Below, piece after piece: positions 1-5,654 of a stretch of 12,235 bases of DNA (its first letter is position 1; every line of letters starts with the position of its first letter). Origin of the DNA: Symbiobacteriaceae bacterium. Lineage in GTDB: Bacteria > Bacillota_E > Symbiobacteriia > Symbiobacteriales > Symbiobacteriaceae. The position numbers were made by a program, and so were the translations under genes. The notes under the pieces are model-generated. The model searched no databases. It worked only from the letters and a program-made list of their open reading frames with translations, and had not been told where the DNA came from. Location of the stretch: contig DAHVXO010000191.1 of assembly GCA_027356675.1 (NCBI GenBank), positions 1-12,235 on the forward strand. Direction: 5' to 3'.

Positions 1-20
1 GCAGTGAGGGGGGTGGGTGG

Positions 21-557
21 GTGTTCTCGCTGTTCGACCGGAAGAAGCGCACCAGTGCTCCGCCTGCGGAAGGGCAGCGCAAGCTCCACATCCCGGAGTC
101 CCTCTACCGTCGTATGTTGAACCAGTGCCGTGAGGAGGTACCCCTGGAGGCCTGCGGTCTCCTGGTGGGTGCCGTGGACCGCGTGGAGGCGGCCTACGCG
201 ACTGATAACGAGCACCGCAGCCCAGTCATTTATAAGGTGGATGACCGGCAGCTTCTGCAGGTCTTCCGAGACCTGCGGACGGAGAAGCAGGAGATCATCG
301 GGATCTACCATTCGCATGTCAGGTCTGAGGCGGTGCCATCCCGGACCGATATCGACCAGGCAACCTGGCCGGAGGCGTACTACGTGATCGTCTCGCTGGC
401 GGGGCGCCGCCCCCAGGCTCGGGCGTGGCGGATCGTCGACCAGCAGGTGACCGAGCACCCGGTCGTGGTCCACCGCGAGTTCGCCGGCACATGGCATGAC
501 CTGCGCCAGGCGGTCCGCACTTCGGGGGAATCCCAGGTCCGCCGAGACATACCGTAG
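21..557 (+). CDS. JAMM/MPN-family (M67) metalloprotease, copy 1
   Basis: Predicted zinc metallopeptidase of the JAB1/MPN (JAMM) superfamily, 178 aa. The JAMM signature is complete: Glu43 in LEACGLL, then H97-S-H99, Ser107 and Asp110, with the canonical spacing HxH-x7-S-x2-D. Bacterial members of this family typically cleave C-terminal extensions from, or isopeptide bonds to, small ubiquitin-like sulfur carriers (ThiS/MoaD/CysO type); that substrate is family knowledge, since no such gene lies in the window. The first 20 residues are basic and look like an extension before the domain. No signal peptide is visible. The GTG start follows a G-rich purine stretch that can act as a ribosome binding site; the frame stays open to the window edge, so an earlier start cannot be excluded. 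A TGA at 5-7 may end an upstream gene. A second JAMM gene follows after 30 bp, probably in the same operon. Confidence 0.85.
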   Translation: MFSLFDRKKRTSAPPAEGQRKLHIPESLYRRMLNQCREEVPLEACGLLVGAVDRVEAAYATDNEHRSPVIYKVDDRQLLQVFRDLRTEKQEIIGIYHSHVRSEAVPSRTDIDQATWPEAYYVIVSLAGRRPQARAWRIVDQQVTEHPVVVHREFAGTWHDLRQAVRTSGESQVRRDIP

Positions 558-587
558 TAGCGGAGCAGCCGGTGGGGGTGAAGACGG

Positions 588-1052
588 GTGGCGCTTCAGC
601 AGCTGGTGATTGGGCAGCATCTGCTGCAGCGGGTGCTGGAGCATTGCCTCGAAGAGAAGCCCTTCGAGGCTTGCGGGATCATGACGGGTCATGACGGAAC
701 GGTGCTCCACGTCTACGCGACGGAGAATGCCAGGCGCAGCCCCGTGTTCTATGAGGTGGACCCGGTGCAGCAGGCACAAGTCCTCGGGGAGATGGCCGGG
801 CGGGGTCATGAGCTGATCGCGATCTACCACTCCCATCCCACCACGCCTGCCGAACCGTCCGCCAACGATATCCGCCTGGCGGTCCACTGGCCCGACGCAC
901 TCAGGGTGATCATCTCGCTGGCGGGGCCCAGCGACATGCGAGCGTTCCTGATCCAGCACGGGAAGGTGGCGAACGTACCAATCGCCACGCTGCACGACCT
1001 GCCTGGGGAATGGCACGACCTGCGGGCAGCGCCTGAGAAGGAGAACCGATAG
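588..1052 (+). CDS. JAMM/MPN-family (M67) metalloprotease, copy 2
   Basis: Second JAMM-domain zinc peptidase, 154 aa, tandem to the first. Metal and catalytic residues are all present: Glu27 in FEACGIM, H81-S-H83, Ser91 and Asp94. It lacks the basic N-terminal extension of copy 1. The two proteins share the domain core (xEACGxxxG, RSPVxYxVD, IYHSH, SLAG) and a common C-terminal WHDLR motif, so they look like an old tandem duplication that has diverged considerably. The start is GTG at 588, preceded by the purine-rich GGTGGGGGTGAAG. The likely role is proteolytic maturation or deconjugation of a ubiquitin-like sulfur carrier, by family analogy only. The gene ends 58 bp before a very stable hairpin at 1110-1141. 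Confidence 0.85.
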   Translation: MALQQLVIGQHLLQRVLEHCLEEKPFEACGIMTGHDGTVLHVYATENARRSPVFYEVDPVQQAQVLGEMAGRGHELIAIYHSHPTTPAEPSANDIRLAVHWPDALRVIISLAGPSDMRAFLIQHGKVANVPIATLHDLPGEWHDLRAAPEKENR

Positions 1053-1109
1053 CACCTGTGACGGCGCGACGTCACGGTCGCCGACGCGACTGCCAGAGGC
1101 GTGGGGGGA

Positions 1110-1141
1110 TTGGGGGGAGGTAGCGCCCTACCTCCCCCCAA
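1110..1141 (+). terminator. Strong hairpin after the JAMM pair (non-canonical terminator)
   Basis: A perfect 14-bp stem (1110-1123 pairing with 1128-1141) closes a 4-base loop (1124-1127); six consecutive G-C pairs lie near its base. On the + strand it is followed by an A-rich, not T-rich, stretch, so it is not a textbook intrinsic terminator. It could protect the 3' end of the JAMM transcript or act with Rho. Confidence 0.5.
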
Positions 1142-1187
1142 TAAAAAGAAAACCGGACCAAAGTCCGGCCGCTCCGAGGTGGAGCGG
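1141..1187 (-). terminator. Intrinsic terminator on the minus strand
   Basis: Read on the minus strand, a 7-bp hairpin (1187-1181 with 1175-1169) is followed at once by a GC-rich 6-bp hairpin CCGGAC-TTTG-GTCCGG (1168-1153) and then by the T tract TTTTCTTTTTAT (1152-1141). The second hairpin plus T tract is a canonical rho-independent terminator for transcription coming from the LCP gene, whose coding region ends at 1428. Confidence 0.75.
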
Positions 1188-1398
1188 AAAGTAGGGAAAG
1201 GGAGATAACCAAGGCCTAAAGGTCGTTACATCCGGTAATACGGGTATGAGTGCAACGTTGTTCGCACCGGCGTGACAGGTTCGGTAAAAATGCATGATTT
1301 TTTTGGTTCATGGCGGTGCATGTGGTGTGGGAGCGCTGTCAGTTTTCTGAAAGAATGGGCCGGATGCACTGGAATCGCTACGCATCTGCAACAGGAAC

Positions 1399-1422
1399 GG
1401 GGGTCGCCAGCCGGCGACTCCC
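1399..1422 (-). terminator. Hairpin just downstream of the LCP gene
   Basis: A 10-position stem with one imperfect pair (1399-1408 with 1413-1422) and a 4-base loop lies 5 bp past the LCP stop codon. No T tract follows on the minus strand, so it may be a weak attenuating or 3'-end-stabilising structure upstream of the proper terminator at 1141-1168. Confidence 0.4.
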
Positions 1423-1427
1423 GCTAA

Positions 1428-2342
1428 TTACTGCCCTACCGCCTGCTGCTTCGTCGGGTTCTTGATCAGCCGCTCCACCAGACTCCGGGTTTTCGCCTTG
1501 TCGGCCACCCAGACCCAGCCGGCCGCGTTGGCGGGATCCTCCGCGCCGGGGACCATCTCCACAGCGACCTGCGACAGGTCGACCTGCTGGGCCATCTGGG
1601 CCAGGGAGACCGCCGTGGACGTGTTCAGGTTCGTATGGACGTACGGCCAGAGCGTACTGACGAGTCCCGGCAGCTTGGCGGCGCTGCCATTGTTGCGGGC
1701 GGTCTGCACCAGAGCCAGGAAGAACTTCCTGGTGCGGTTGATCCGCCCGATGTCGCCCAGGCCATCTGCCCGGAACCGCACGAACCGGAGGGCATCCTCA
1801 CCATTCAAGTGCTGGGGATTGGGGCTGCCCTTGAAGTGGATTTTCAGGGGTGGATGGGCGTAGGGATCCTCATAGTCCATATTCTTCTCGATGACCATGT
1901 CGACACCGCCCAGCGCCTCGACCACCTTGGCAAACCCCGCGTAGTCGGCCCGGATGAAGTAGGGGATCTTGACGTCCAGCAGGCCCTCCACGGCTCGCAC
2001 TGTCAACTGGGGACCGTTATCGCCACCGTAAACGTGGGCGTGGGCCAGCTTATCCTTGGCGCGGCAAATCTTGAGGCCATCGCACGGGATGTCCACAAGG
2101 GTGTCCCGCGGAATCGACAGCAGGTTCACCAACCCGAGTTTTGGGTCCACATGGGCCAGGACGACCACATCGGTCCGGGTCTTGCCCTCGTCAACACCCA
2201 TCAGCAGGATGTTGGTCGGAGCCTGGGACCCAAAGAAGAAGGTCTTGGCCGCCCAGCCGCCCAATACCAGCACCGCCACCGCAATGATGATGGGCAGAAA
2301 CCGGGGTGGTGCCTTCGTGATCACGGACCGGGTATCGTTCAT
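1428..2342 (-). CDS. LytR-CpsA-Psr (LCP) family cell-wall glycopolymer transferase
   Basis: Membrane-anchored LCP protein, 304 aa from the chosen start. LCP enzymes move lipid-linked glycopolymers such as teichoic acid or capsule onto peptidoglycan outside the membrane. One N-terminal membrane helix (about residues 15-35) follows a short basic cytoplasmic tail. The LCP domain covers about residues 43-240: NILLMGVD, the R56-T-D58 pair, LLSIPRD with R79 and D80, KLAHAHVYGG, and the C-terminal block HLNGEDALRFVRFR...RINRTRKF. These arginines and aspartates are the family's pyrophosphate- and metal-binding residues. I chose the ATG at 2342 because a perfect GGAGG lies 11 bases before it; a GTG at 2360, six codons earlier, would overlap that ribosome binding site. 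The gene stands alone, divergent from ruvC. The family match is firm; which polymer it transfers cannot be read from the sequence. Confidence 0.93.
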   Translation of the reverse strand: MNDTRSVITKAPPRFLPIIIAVAVLVLGGWAAKTFFFGSQAPTNILLMGVDEGKTRTDVVVLAHVDPKLGLVNLLSIPRDTLVDIPCDGLKICRAKDKLAHAHVYGGDNGPQLTVRAVEGLLDVKIPYFIRADYAGFAKVVEALGGVDMVIEKNMDYEDPYAHPPLKIHFKGSPNPQHLNGEDALRFVRFRADGLGDIGRINRTRKFFLALVQTARNNGSAAKLPGLVSTLWPYVHTNLNTSTAVSLAQMAQQVDLSQVAVEMVPGAEDPANAAGWVWVADKAKTRSLVERLIKNPTKQQAVGQ

Positions 2343-2402
2343 CGGGGAACTCGCCTCCACGCTTAGCGTGCACTGTATTATGAAGCTGAACAGTACTCCC
2401 TG

Positions 2403-2431
2403 AGAATATCACTTCCATTAAATGACGACAA
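2403..2431 (-). promoter_or_regulatory. Candidate sigma-A promoter for the LCP gene
   Basis: On the minus strand TTGTCG (2431-2426) and TATTCT (2408-2403) are separated by exactly 17 bp; each matches the vegetative consensus at 4 of 6 positions. Transcription would begin about 50-60 bp before the LCP start. The inverted repeat ACAAT-CGCC-ATTGT (2428-2441) overlaps the -35 box and could be an operator. Confidence 0.45.
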
Positions 2432-2536
2432 TCGCCATTGTGACAACGCCGCCATCTGCAGGAGTGGGACACCAATTCCCCGAACAAGTAAGCGGTATGC
2501 CGCATGTCTGTGTGGACGTCAGGGTGGTGTGAGCAG

Positions 2537-3037
2537 TTGCGCGTTTTGGGTATTGACCCCGGCACGGCCCTCATGGGGTACGGCGTTATCGAGGACGCGG
2601 GGAGTCGCGAATGGGCCGTGGCGTACGGAGCCCTGACGACGCCGCCCGGTATGCTGGCGGAGAAGCGACTCCAGACCCTCTACCGGGGGGTCGTTGATTT
2701 ATGCTTGGAGTACAAACCGGAGGCGCTGGCCGTGGAGGAACTCTTCTTCGGCCGCAATGTCACCACTGCGATTCACGTGGGCCAGGCCAGGGGCATCGTG
2801 CTGCTGGCGGCCGCCGACAACGGCATTCCCGTGCGGGAGTTTACCCCGGCGCAGGTCAAAATGGCGGTGACCGGCTATGGTCGGGCGGATAAGGCGCAGG
2901 TTCAGGCTATGGTCCGGACCCTGTTGGCGCTGAAGGAGACCCCCCGCCCTGACGACGTCGCCGACGCGCTGGCCGTCGCCATCGCAGCACTCCATGGCTC
3001 GAACCTGGCGTCCCGGTTGGGAGGACTCATGAAGTGA
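2537..3037 (+). CDS. ruvC: Holliday junction resolvase RuvC
   Basis: Endonuclease that cuts Holliday junctions symmetrically during recombinational repair, acting as a dimer with the RuvAB motor. From the TTG at 2537 the protein is 166 aa, the usual length, and begins [10 protein letters not shown] as family members do. The RNase H-like fold shows its acidic metal-binding set: Asp7 (GIDPG), Glu67 (VEELFF), and Asp140/Asp143 (PDDVADALA). The FFGRN loop and the QARG segment are also typical. An in-frame ATG at 2504 would add eleven residues unlike the family (including Cys and two Trp) and has a poor ribosome binding site, while AGGGTGG lies 9 bases before the TTG; hence the TTG choice. The stop overlaps the ruvA start (GTGA), indicating translational coupling. 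Confidence 0.93.
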   Translation: MRVLGIDPGTALMGYGVIEDAGSREWAVAYGALTTPPGMLAEKRLQTLYRGVVDLCLEYKPEALAVEELFFGRNVTTAIHVGQARGIVLLAAADNGIPVREFTPAQVKMAVTGYGRADKAQVQAMVRTLLALKETPRPDDVADALAVAIAALHGSNLASRLGGLMK

Positions 3038-3654
3038 TCGCACACGTCCGAGGCGAACTGGCCGCCCTGAGCACCGACTCCGTTGTGGTGGACGTAGGGG
3101 GTGTCGGCTACCGGTGCCTCGTCTCCGGCAGCACCCGGTCCCGCTTGCCCGCCCTGGGGCAGCCGGTCCAGCTCTTCACCTCCCTCCAGGTGCGGGAGGA
3201 TAGCATGACATTGTATGGCTTCCTCACTGGTGAGGAGTTTGATCTCTTCCAATTGCTGCTGCGGGTGGAAGGGGTTGGCCCGAAGGTCGCCCTGGGCGTG
3301 CTCTCGGCCACCACACCGGACGGCTTCCGGCGGGCCGTGGCCTTCGAGGACCTGCCCGCACTGACCCGCATCCCCGGCATCGGTAAGAAGACCGCCCAGA
3401 AGATCGTCATCGAGCTGAAGGACAAGATTGGCGATCTGGGTGGGGCACCCGCTGCCACCGGGACTCAGATGCCTGGGGCAGCCCCCCTGGTGGCGCCAGA
3501 CGCCTTCGCCGAGGCCGTCGAGGCCCTCATCGCCCTTGGGTATGCCCGGGCGGAGGCCGCACAGGCCCTGGACCGGGCCCGGCGCGAGGCCGGCGACCAG
3601 CCCAGAACCGAGACGCTGGTCCGCCTGGGCCTCAAGCAGCTCTTCCGGGGGTAA
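3034..3654 (+). CDS. ruvA: Holliday junction branch migration subunit RuvA
   Basis: DNA-binding subunit of the RuvAB branch-migration motor; it forms tetramers that hold the four-way junction open and load RuvB rings. Length 206 aa, normal for the family. An N-terminal OB-fold domain (about 1-63, starting MIAHVRGEL with [10 protein letters not shown]) is followed by two helix-hairpin-helix motifs ([10 protein letters not shown] near residue 81 and [14 protein letters not shown] near 117), a flexible linker rich in Ala, Gly and Pro (about 135-153), and the C-terminal RuvB-contacting domain ([16 protein letters not shown]). The GTG start overlaps the ruvC stop by four bases and follows a good GGGAGGA ribosome binding site. 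ruvB begins 6 bp after its stop. Confidence 0.96.
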   Translation: MIAHVRGELAALSTDSVVVDVGGVGYRCLVSGSTRSRLPALGQPVQLFTSLQVREDSMTLYGFLTGEEFDLFQLLLRVEGVGPKVALGVLSATTPDGFRRAVAFEDLPALTRIPGIGKKTAQKIVIELKDKIGDLGGAPAATGTQMPGAAPLVAPDAFAEAVEALIALGYARAEAAQALDRARREAGDQPRTETLVRLGLKQLFRG

Positions 3655-3660
3655 CGCACC

Positions 3661-4704
3661 ATGAGTGAGGAACGGTTTCTATCCGGCACCAAGAAGGCCG
3701 AGGACTCTCGCATGGACGAGACGCTGCGCCCTCGGCAGCTGACTGACTATCCCGGTCAGGTACGAGTCAAGCAGGAGCTTTCCATCTATATTGATGCCGC
3801 CCGCCAGCGCGGCGATGCCCTGGACCACGTTCTGCTGTATGGCCCACCCGGCCTCGGCAAGACGACCTTGGCCCAAATCATCGCGCAAGAGCTTGGCGTG
3901 AACTTCCGGGTCACATCGGGACCGGCGATCTCGCACCAGGGCGACCTGGCGGCGATCCTGACCCAACTCTCCGAACGGGACGTACTCTTTGTGGACGAGA
4001 TCCACCGCCTCAACCGGCTGGTGGAGGAGACGCTCTACCCGGCCATGGAGGACTTTGCGCTCGACATCATCCTGGGTAAGGGTCCGAGCGCCCGGACGCT
4101 GCGGCTGGACTTGCCGCCGTTCACCTTGATTGGCGCCACGACCCGGTACGGTGCCCTGACCTCGCCGCTGCGGGATCGCTTTGGCGTGGTCGCACAGCTT
4201 CAGTTCTACACGGAGGAGGAGCTGACCCAGATCCTCGTGCGGGCCGCCCGCATCCTCAAGGTTGATCTTGAGTTGGGCGGCGCCATGGAGATCGCACGGC
4301 GTTCCCGCGGCACCCCCCGCATCGCCAACCGGCTGCTCAAGCGGCTACGGGACTTCGCCCAGGTGCGGGCGAACGGGCGTATTACCCGGGAGGTGGCGGA
4401 CGCCGGCCTCCGGCTCATGGAAGTGGACGGTCTGGGCCTCGACAAGGTGGATCACAAGACCCTGCTGGCCATCATCCAAATGTACGGCGGGGGACCCGTC
4501 GGGCTCGATACCCTGGCGGCGGCCACCAGCGAGGAGCCGGAGACCATCGAGGATGTCTACGAACCCTACTTGATGCAGATTGGCTTTCTCCAGCGGACTC
4601 CCCGTGGTCGGGTGGCCACACGGGCCGCGTATGAATATCTCGGATTGCCCTTCGTCGACCATCCGGACGGAAACGGCGGTGGGGGGCAGACCCGTCTATT
4701 CTAG
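3661..4704 (+). CDS. ruvB: Holliday junction branch migration ATPase RuvB
   Basis: AAA+ motor that forms hexameric rings and drives branch migration with RuvA. Length 347 aa. Visible motifs: SLRPR-type box ([13 protein letters not shown]) near residue 21, Walker [10 protein letters not shown] (61-69), Walker [10 protein letters not shown] (D112, E113), sensor 1 [18 protein letters not shown] with the arginine finger near R173, [14 protein letters not shown], and the C-terminal winged helix ending in [17 protein letters not shown] kept the ATG at 3661 because its N-terminus aligns in length with other RuvBs; an ATG at 3712 is an alternative. The last 16 residues after YLGLPF form a Gly-rich tail not expected of RuvB, and this tail overlaps in another frame a DUF2905-like remnant, suggesting a rearrangement at the 3' end. 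Confidence 0.96.
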   Translation: MSEERFLSGTKKAEDSRMDETLRPRQLTDYPGQVRVKQELSIYIDAARQRGDALDHVLLYGPPGLGKTTLAQIIAQELGVNFRVTSGPAISHQGDLAAILTQLSERDVLFVDEIHRLNRLVEETLYPAMEDFALDIILGKGPSARTLRLDLPPFTLIGATTRYGALTSPLRDRFGVVAQLQFYTEEELTQILVRAARILKVDLELGGAMEIARRSRGTPRIANRLLKRLRDFAQVRANGRITREVADAGLRLMEVDGLGLDKVDHKTLLAIIQMYGGGPVGLDTLAAATSEEPETIEDVYEPYLMQIGFLQRTPRGRVATRAAYEYLGLPFVDHPDGNGGGGQTRLF

Positions 4705-4804
4705 CAGGGGGAGTCGAAAATGGGTCTTCTACTTTCCACTGCTGACCAGCATGCTCGATAGCCTCGTGCTAACTGGACTGCTCTGGATCTTCCGGAAGTT
4801 TTAG
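4679..4804 (+). pseudogene. Truncated DUF2905-like small membrane protein remnant
   Basis: A frame shifted +1 from ruvB encodes RGSRKWVFYFPLLTSMLD followed by a hydrophobic helix ending LLWIFRKF. From memory, this matches the C-terminal half of DUF2905 proteins, about 70-residue two-helix membrane proteins commonly encoded just after ruvB in clostridia, with the pattern RGN-x-FYFPL-TS...LLLTLLLWLF. The expected first helix and the GDI segment are absent; the region where they should be is occupied by the end of ruvB. The only upstream start in this frame is the GTG at 4679, inside ruvB, without a clear ribosome binding site; it would give 41 aa. I read it as a decayed gene whose 5' half was deleted. 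It could still be a shortened single-helix protein. Confidence 0.55.
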
Positions 4805-4816
4805 GGCTCTGGTCCT

Positions 4817-4842
4817 ACCCCCACAAATCGGTCGGGATCGTT
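4817..4842 (+). promoter_or_regulatory. Candidate sigma-I autoregulatory promoter
   Basis: ACCCCC (4817-4822) is followed after 16 bp by CGTT (4839-4842), about 30 bp before the sigI start. As I recall, sigma-I promoters in Bacillus have an ACCCCC-like -35 and a CGAA-like -10, and sigI is autoregulated. The -35 match is exact; the -10 match is only partial. Confidence 0.35.
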
Positions 4843-4873
4843 CGCATTAAGTAGCAGTCGAGAGGTGAACACC

Positions 4874-5626
4874 ATGCTGGGGTTTCTGCTAAGCCTCTCG
4901 GGCAGCTCTGGGCCGTCGACACAGTCGCCGGTGGACAAGCTGCTGACCCCGGCCAAGGCCGGAGACAAAGAGGCTCGCGAGGAACTGCTCCGCCAATACA
5001 CCCCGCTGGTGCTCAGAGTGGGTAGTCAGGTCTCCGGTCGTTACCTGCAGGTCGGGCGGGACGAGGAGGTTTCTGTTGGCCTGCTTGCGCTCAACGAAGC
5101 GATCGATCGTTTTGACCCCAGCCGGGGTGCGTCGTTCATCACATTTTCGGAGATGGTGATCAAGCGGCGCCTGATCGACTTCTACCGGCGCCAGAAGGGC
5201 CAGGGGGAGATCCCCCTCAGCGAGCTGGAGTCAGAGGATGACGAGGGTAACCTGCTGCAGACCGTGGAGCATCGGGAGGCGCAGGAGCGATTCTTACAGC
5301 ACCGGGAGTCCGAGGACCGCAAGGAAGAGATTCTGCGCTACGCAAAGCGACTGTCGGAGTATGGGATCCGCTTCAGTGAGTTGGCCGAGATCTCGCCAAA
5401 ACACGAGGATGCTCGGGATCGGGCGCTGGAAGCGGCCCGGTTGGTGGCCCGCAACCCACTTTACTCGCAGCACATGATCACGAGAAAAGAGCTGCCGCTC
5501 AAGCAGTTGGAGGATCAGGTCGGCGTCAGCCGCAAGACCCTGGAACGGCAGCGTAAGTATATCATCGCAGTCGCTCTGATCATGCTCGAGGACTTTTATT
5601 TCCTCAAGCAATACATTGCGGGTTAG
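4874..5626 (+). CDS. sigI: RNA polymerase sigma-I factor
   Basis: Alternative sigma-70 family factor of the SigI group, 250 aa, close to the Bacillus and Clostridium proteins in length. The conserved region-2 block DEEVSVGLLALNEAIDRFD (63-81) with FITFSEMVIKRRLIDFYRR (88-106) should bind core polymerase and the -10 element. The C-terminal SigI-specific domain shows RFSELAEISPKHEDAR (166-181) and the helix-turn-helix ELPLKQLEDQVGVSRKTLERQRKYII (about 206-231), both hallmark segments. SigI controls heat or cell-wall stress genes in Bacillus and polysaccharide-degradation genes in cellulolytic clostridia. I chose the ATG at 4874 because AGAGG lies 8-9 bases upstream; the GTG at 4865 overlaps that site. 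rsgI follows after 28 bp, the standard sigma/anti-sigma arrangement. Confidence 0.95.
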   Translation: MLGFLLSLSGSSGPSTQSPVDKLLTPAKAGDKEAREELLRQYTPLVLRVGSQVSGRYLQVGRDEEVSVGLLALNEAIDRFDPSRGASFITFSEMVIKRRLIDFYRRQKGQGEIPLSELESEDDEGNLLQTVEHREAQERFLQHRESEDRKEEILRYAKRLSEYGIRFSELAEISPKHEDARDRALEAARLVARNPLYSQHMITRKELPLKQLEDQVGVSRKTLERQRKYIIAVALIMLEDFYFLKQYIAG

Positions 5627-5654
5627 GGCCACATTCTTGGAGGAGGTCATCGGC

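Larger units (their letters stand above)
1053..1427. other. Convergent intergenic region (375 bp)
   Basis: This lies between the + strand JAMM pair and the minus-strand LCP gene. It holds three adjacent perfect-stem hairpins at 1110-1187 and a fourth hairpin at 1399-1422 just past the LCP stop. From about 1190 to 1395 I see no convincing gene. One 45-codon + strand frame (1290-1427) contains a CxxCG motif but has no recognisable ribosome binding site. A small imperfect stem lies at 1250-1267. No tRNA, known riboswitch or repeat was recognised. Confidence 0.6.

Noticed and set aside
1..20. G-rich start of the window as a G-quadruplex
   Set aside because: The run has GGGGGG-T-GGG-T-GGG but lacks four separated GGG tracts; it is better explained as a ribosome binding region.
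2504..2536. ATG at 2504 as the ruvC start
   Set aside because: It adds eleven residues not found in RuvC and has a weak ribosome binding site; the TTG at 2537 starts exactly at the family N-terminus with a better site.
4720..4761. A 13-codon leader peptide after AGGGGGAG between ruvB and sigI
   Set aside because: It has a fair ribosome binding site, but it overlaps the DUF2905-like remnant in another frame, shows no attenuator codons, and no terminator/antiterminator pair follows.
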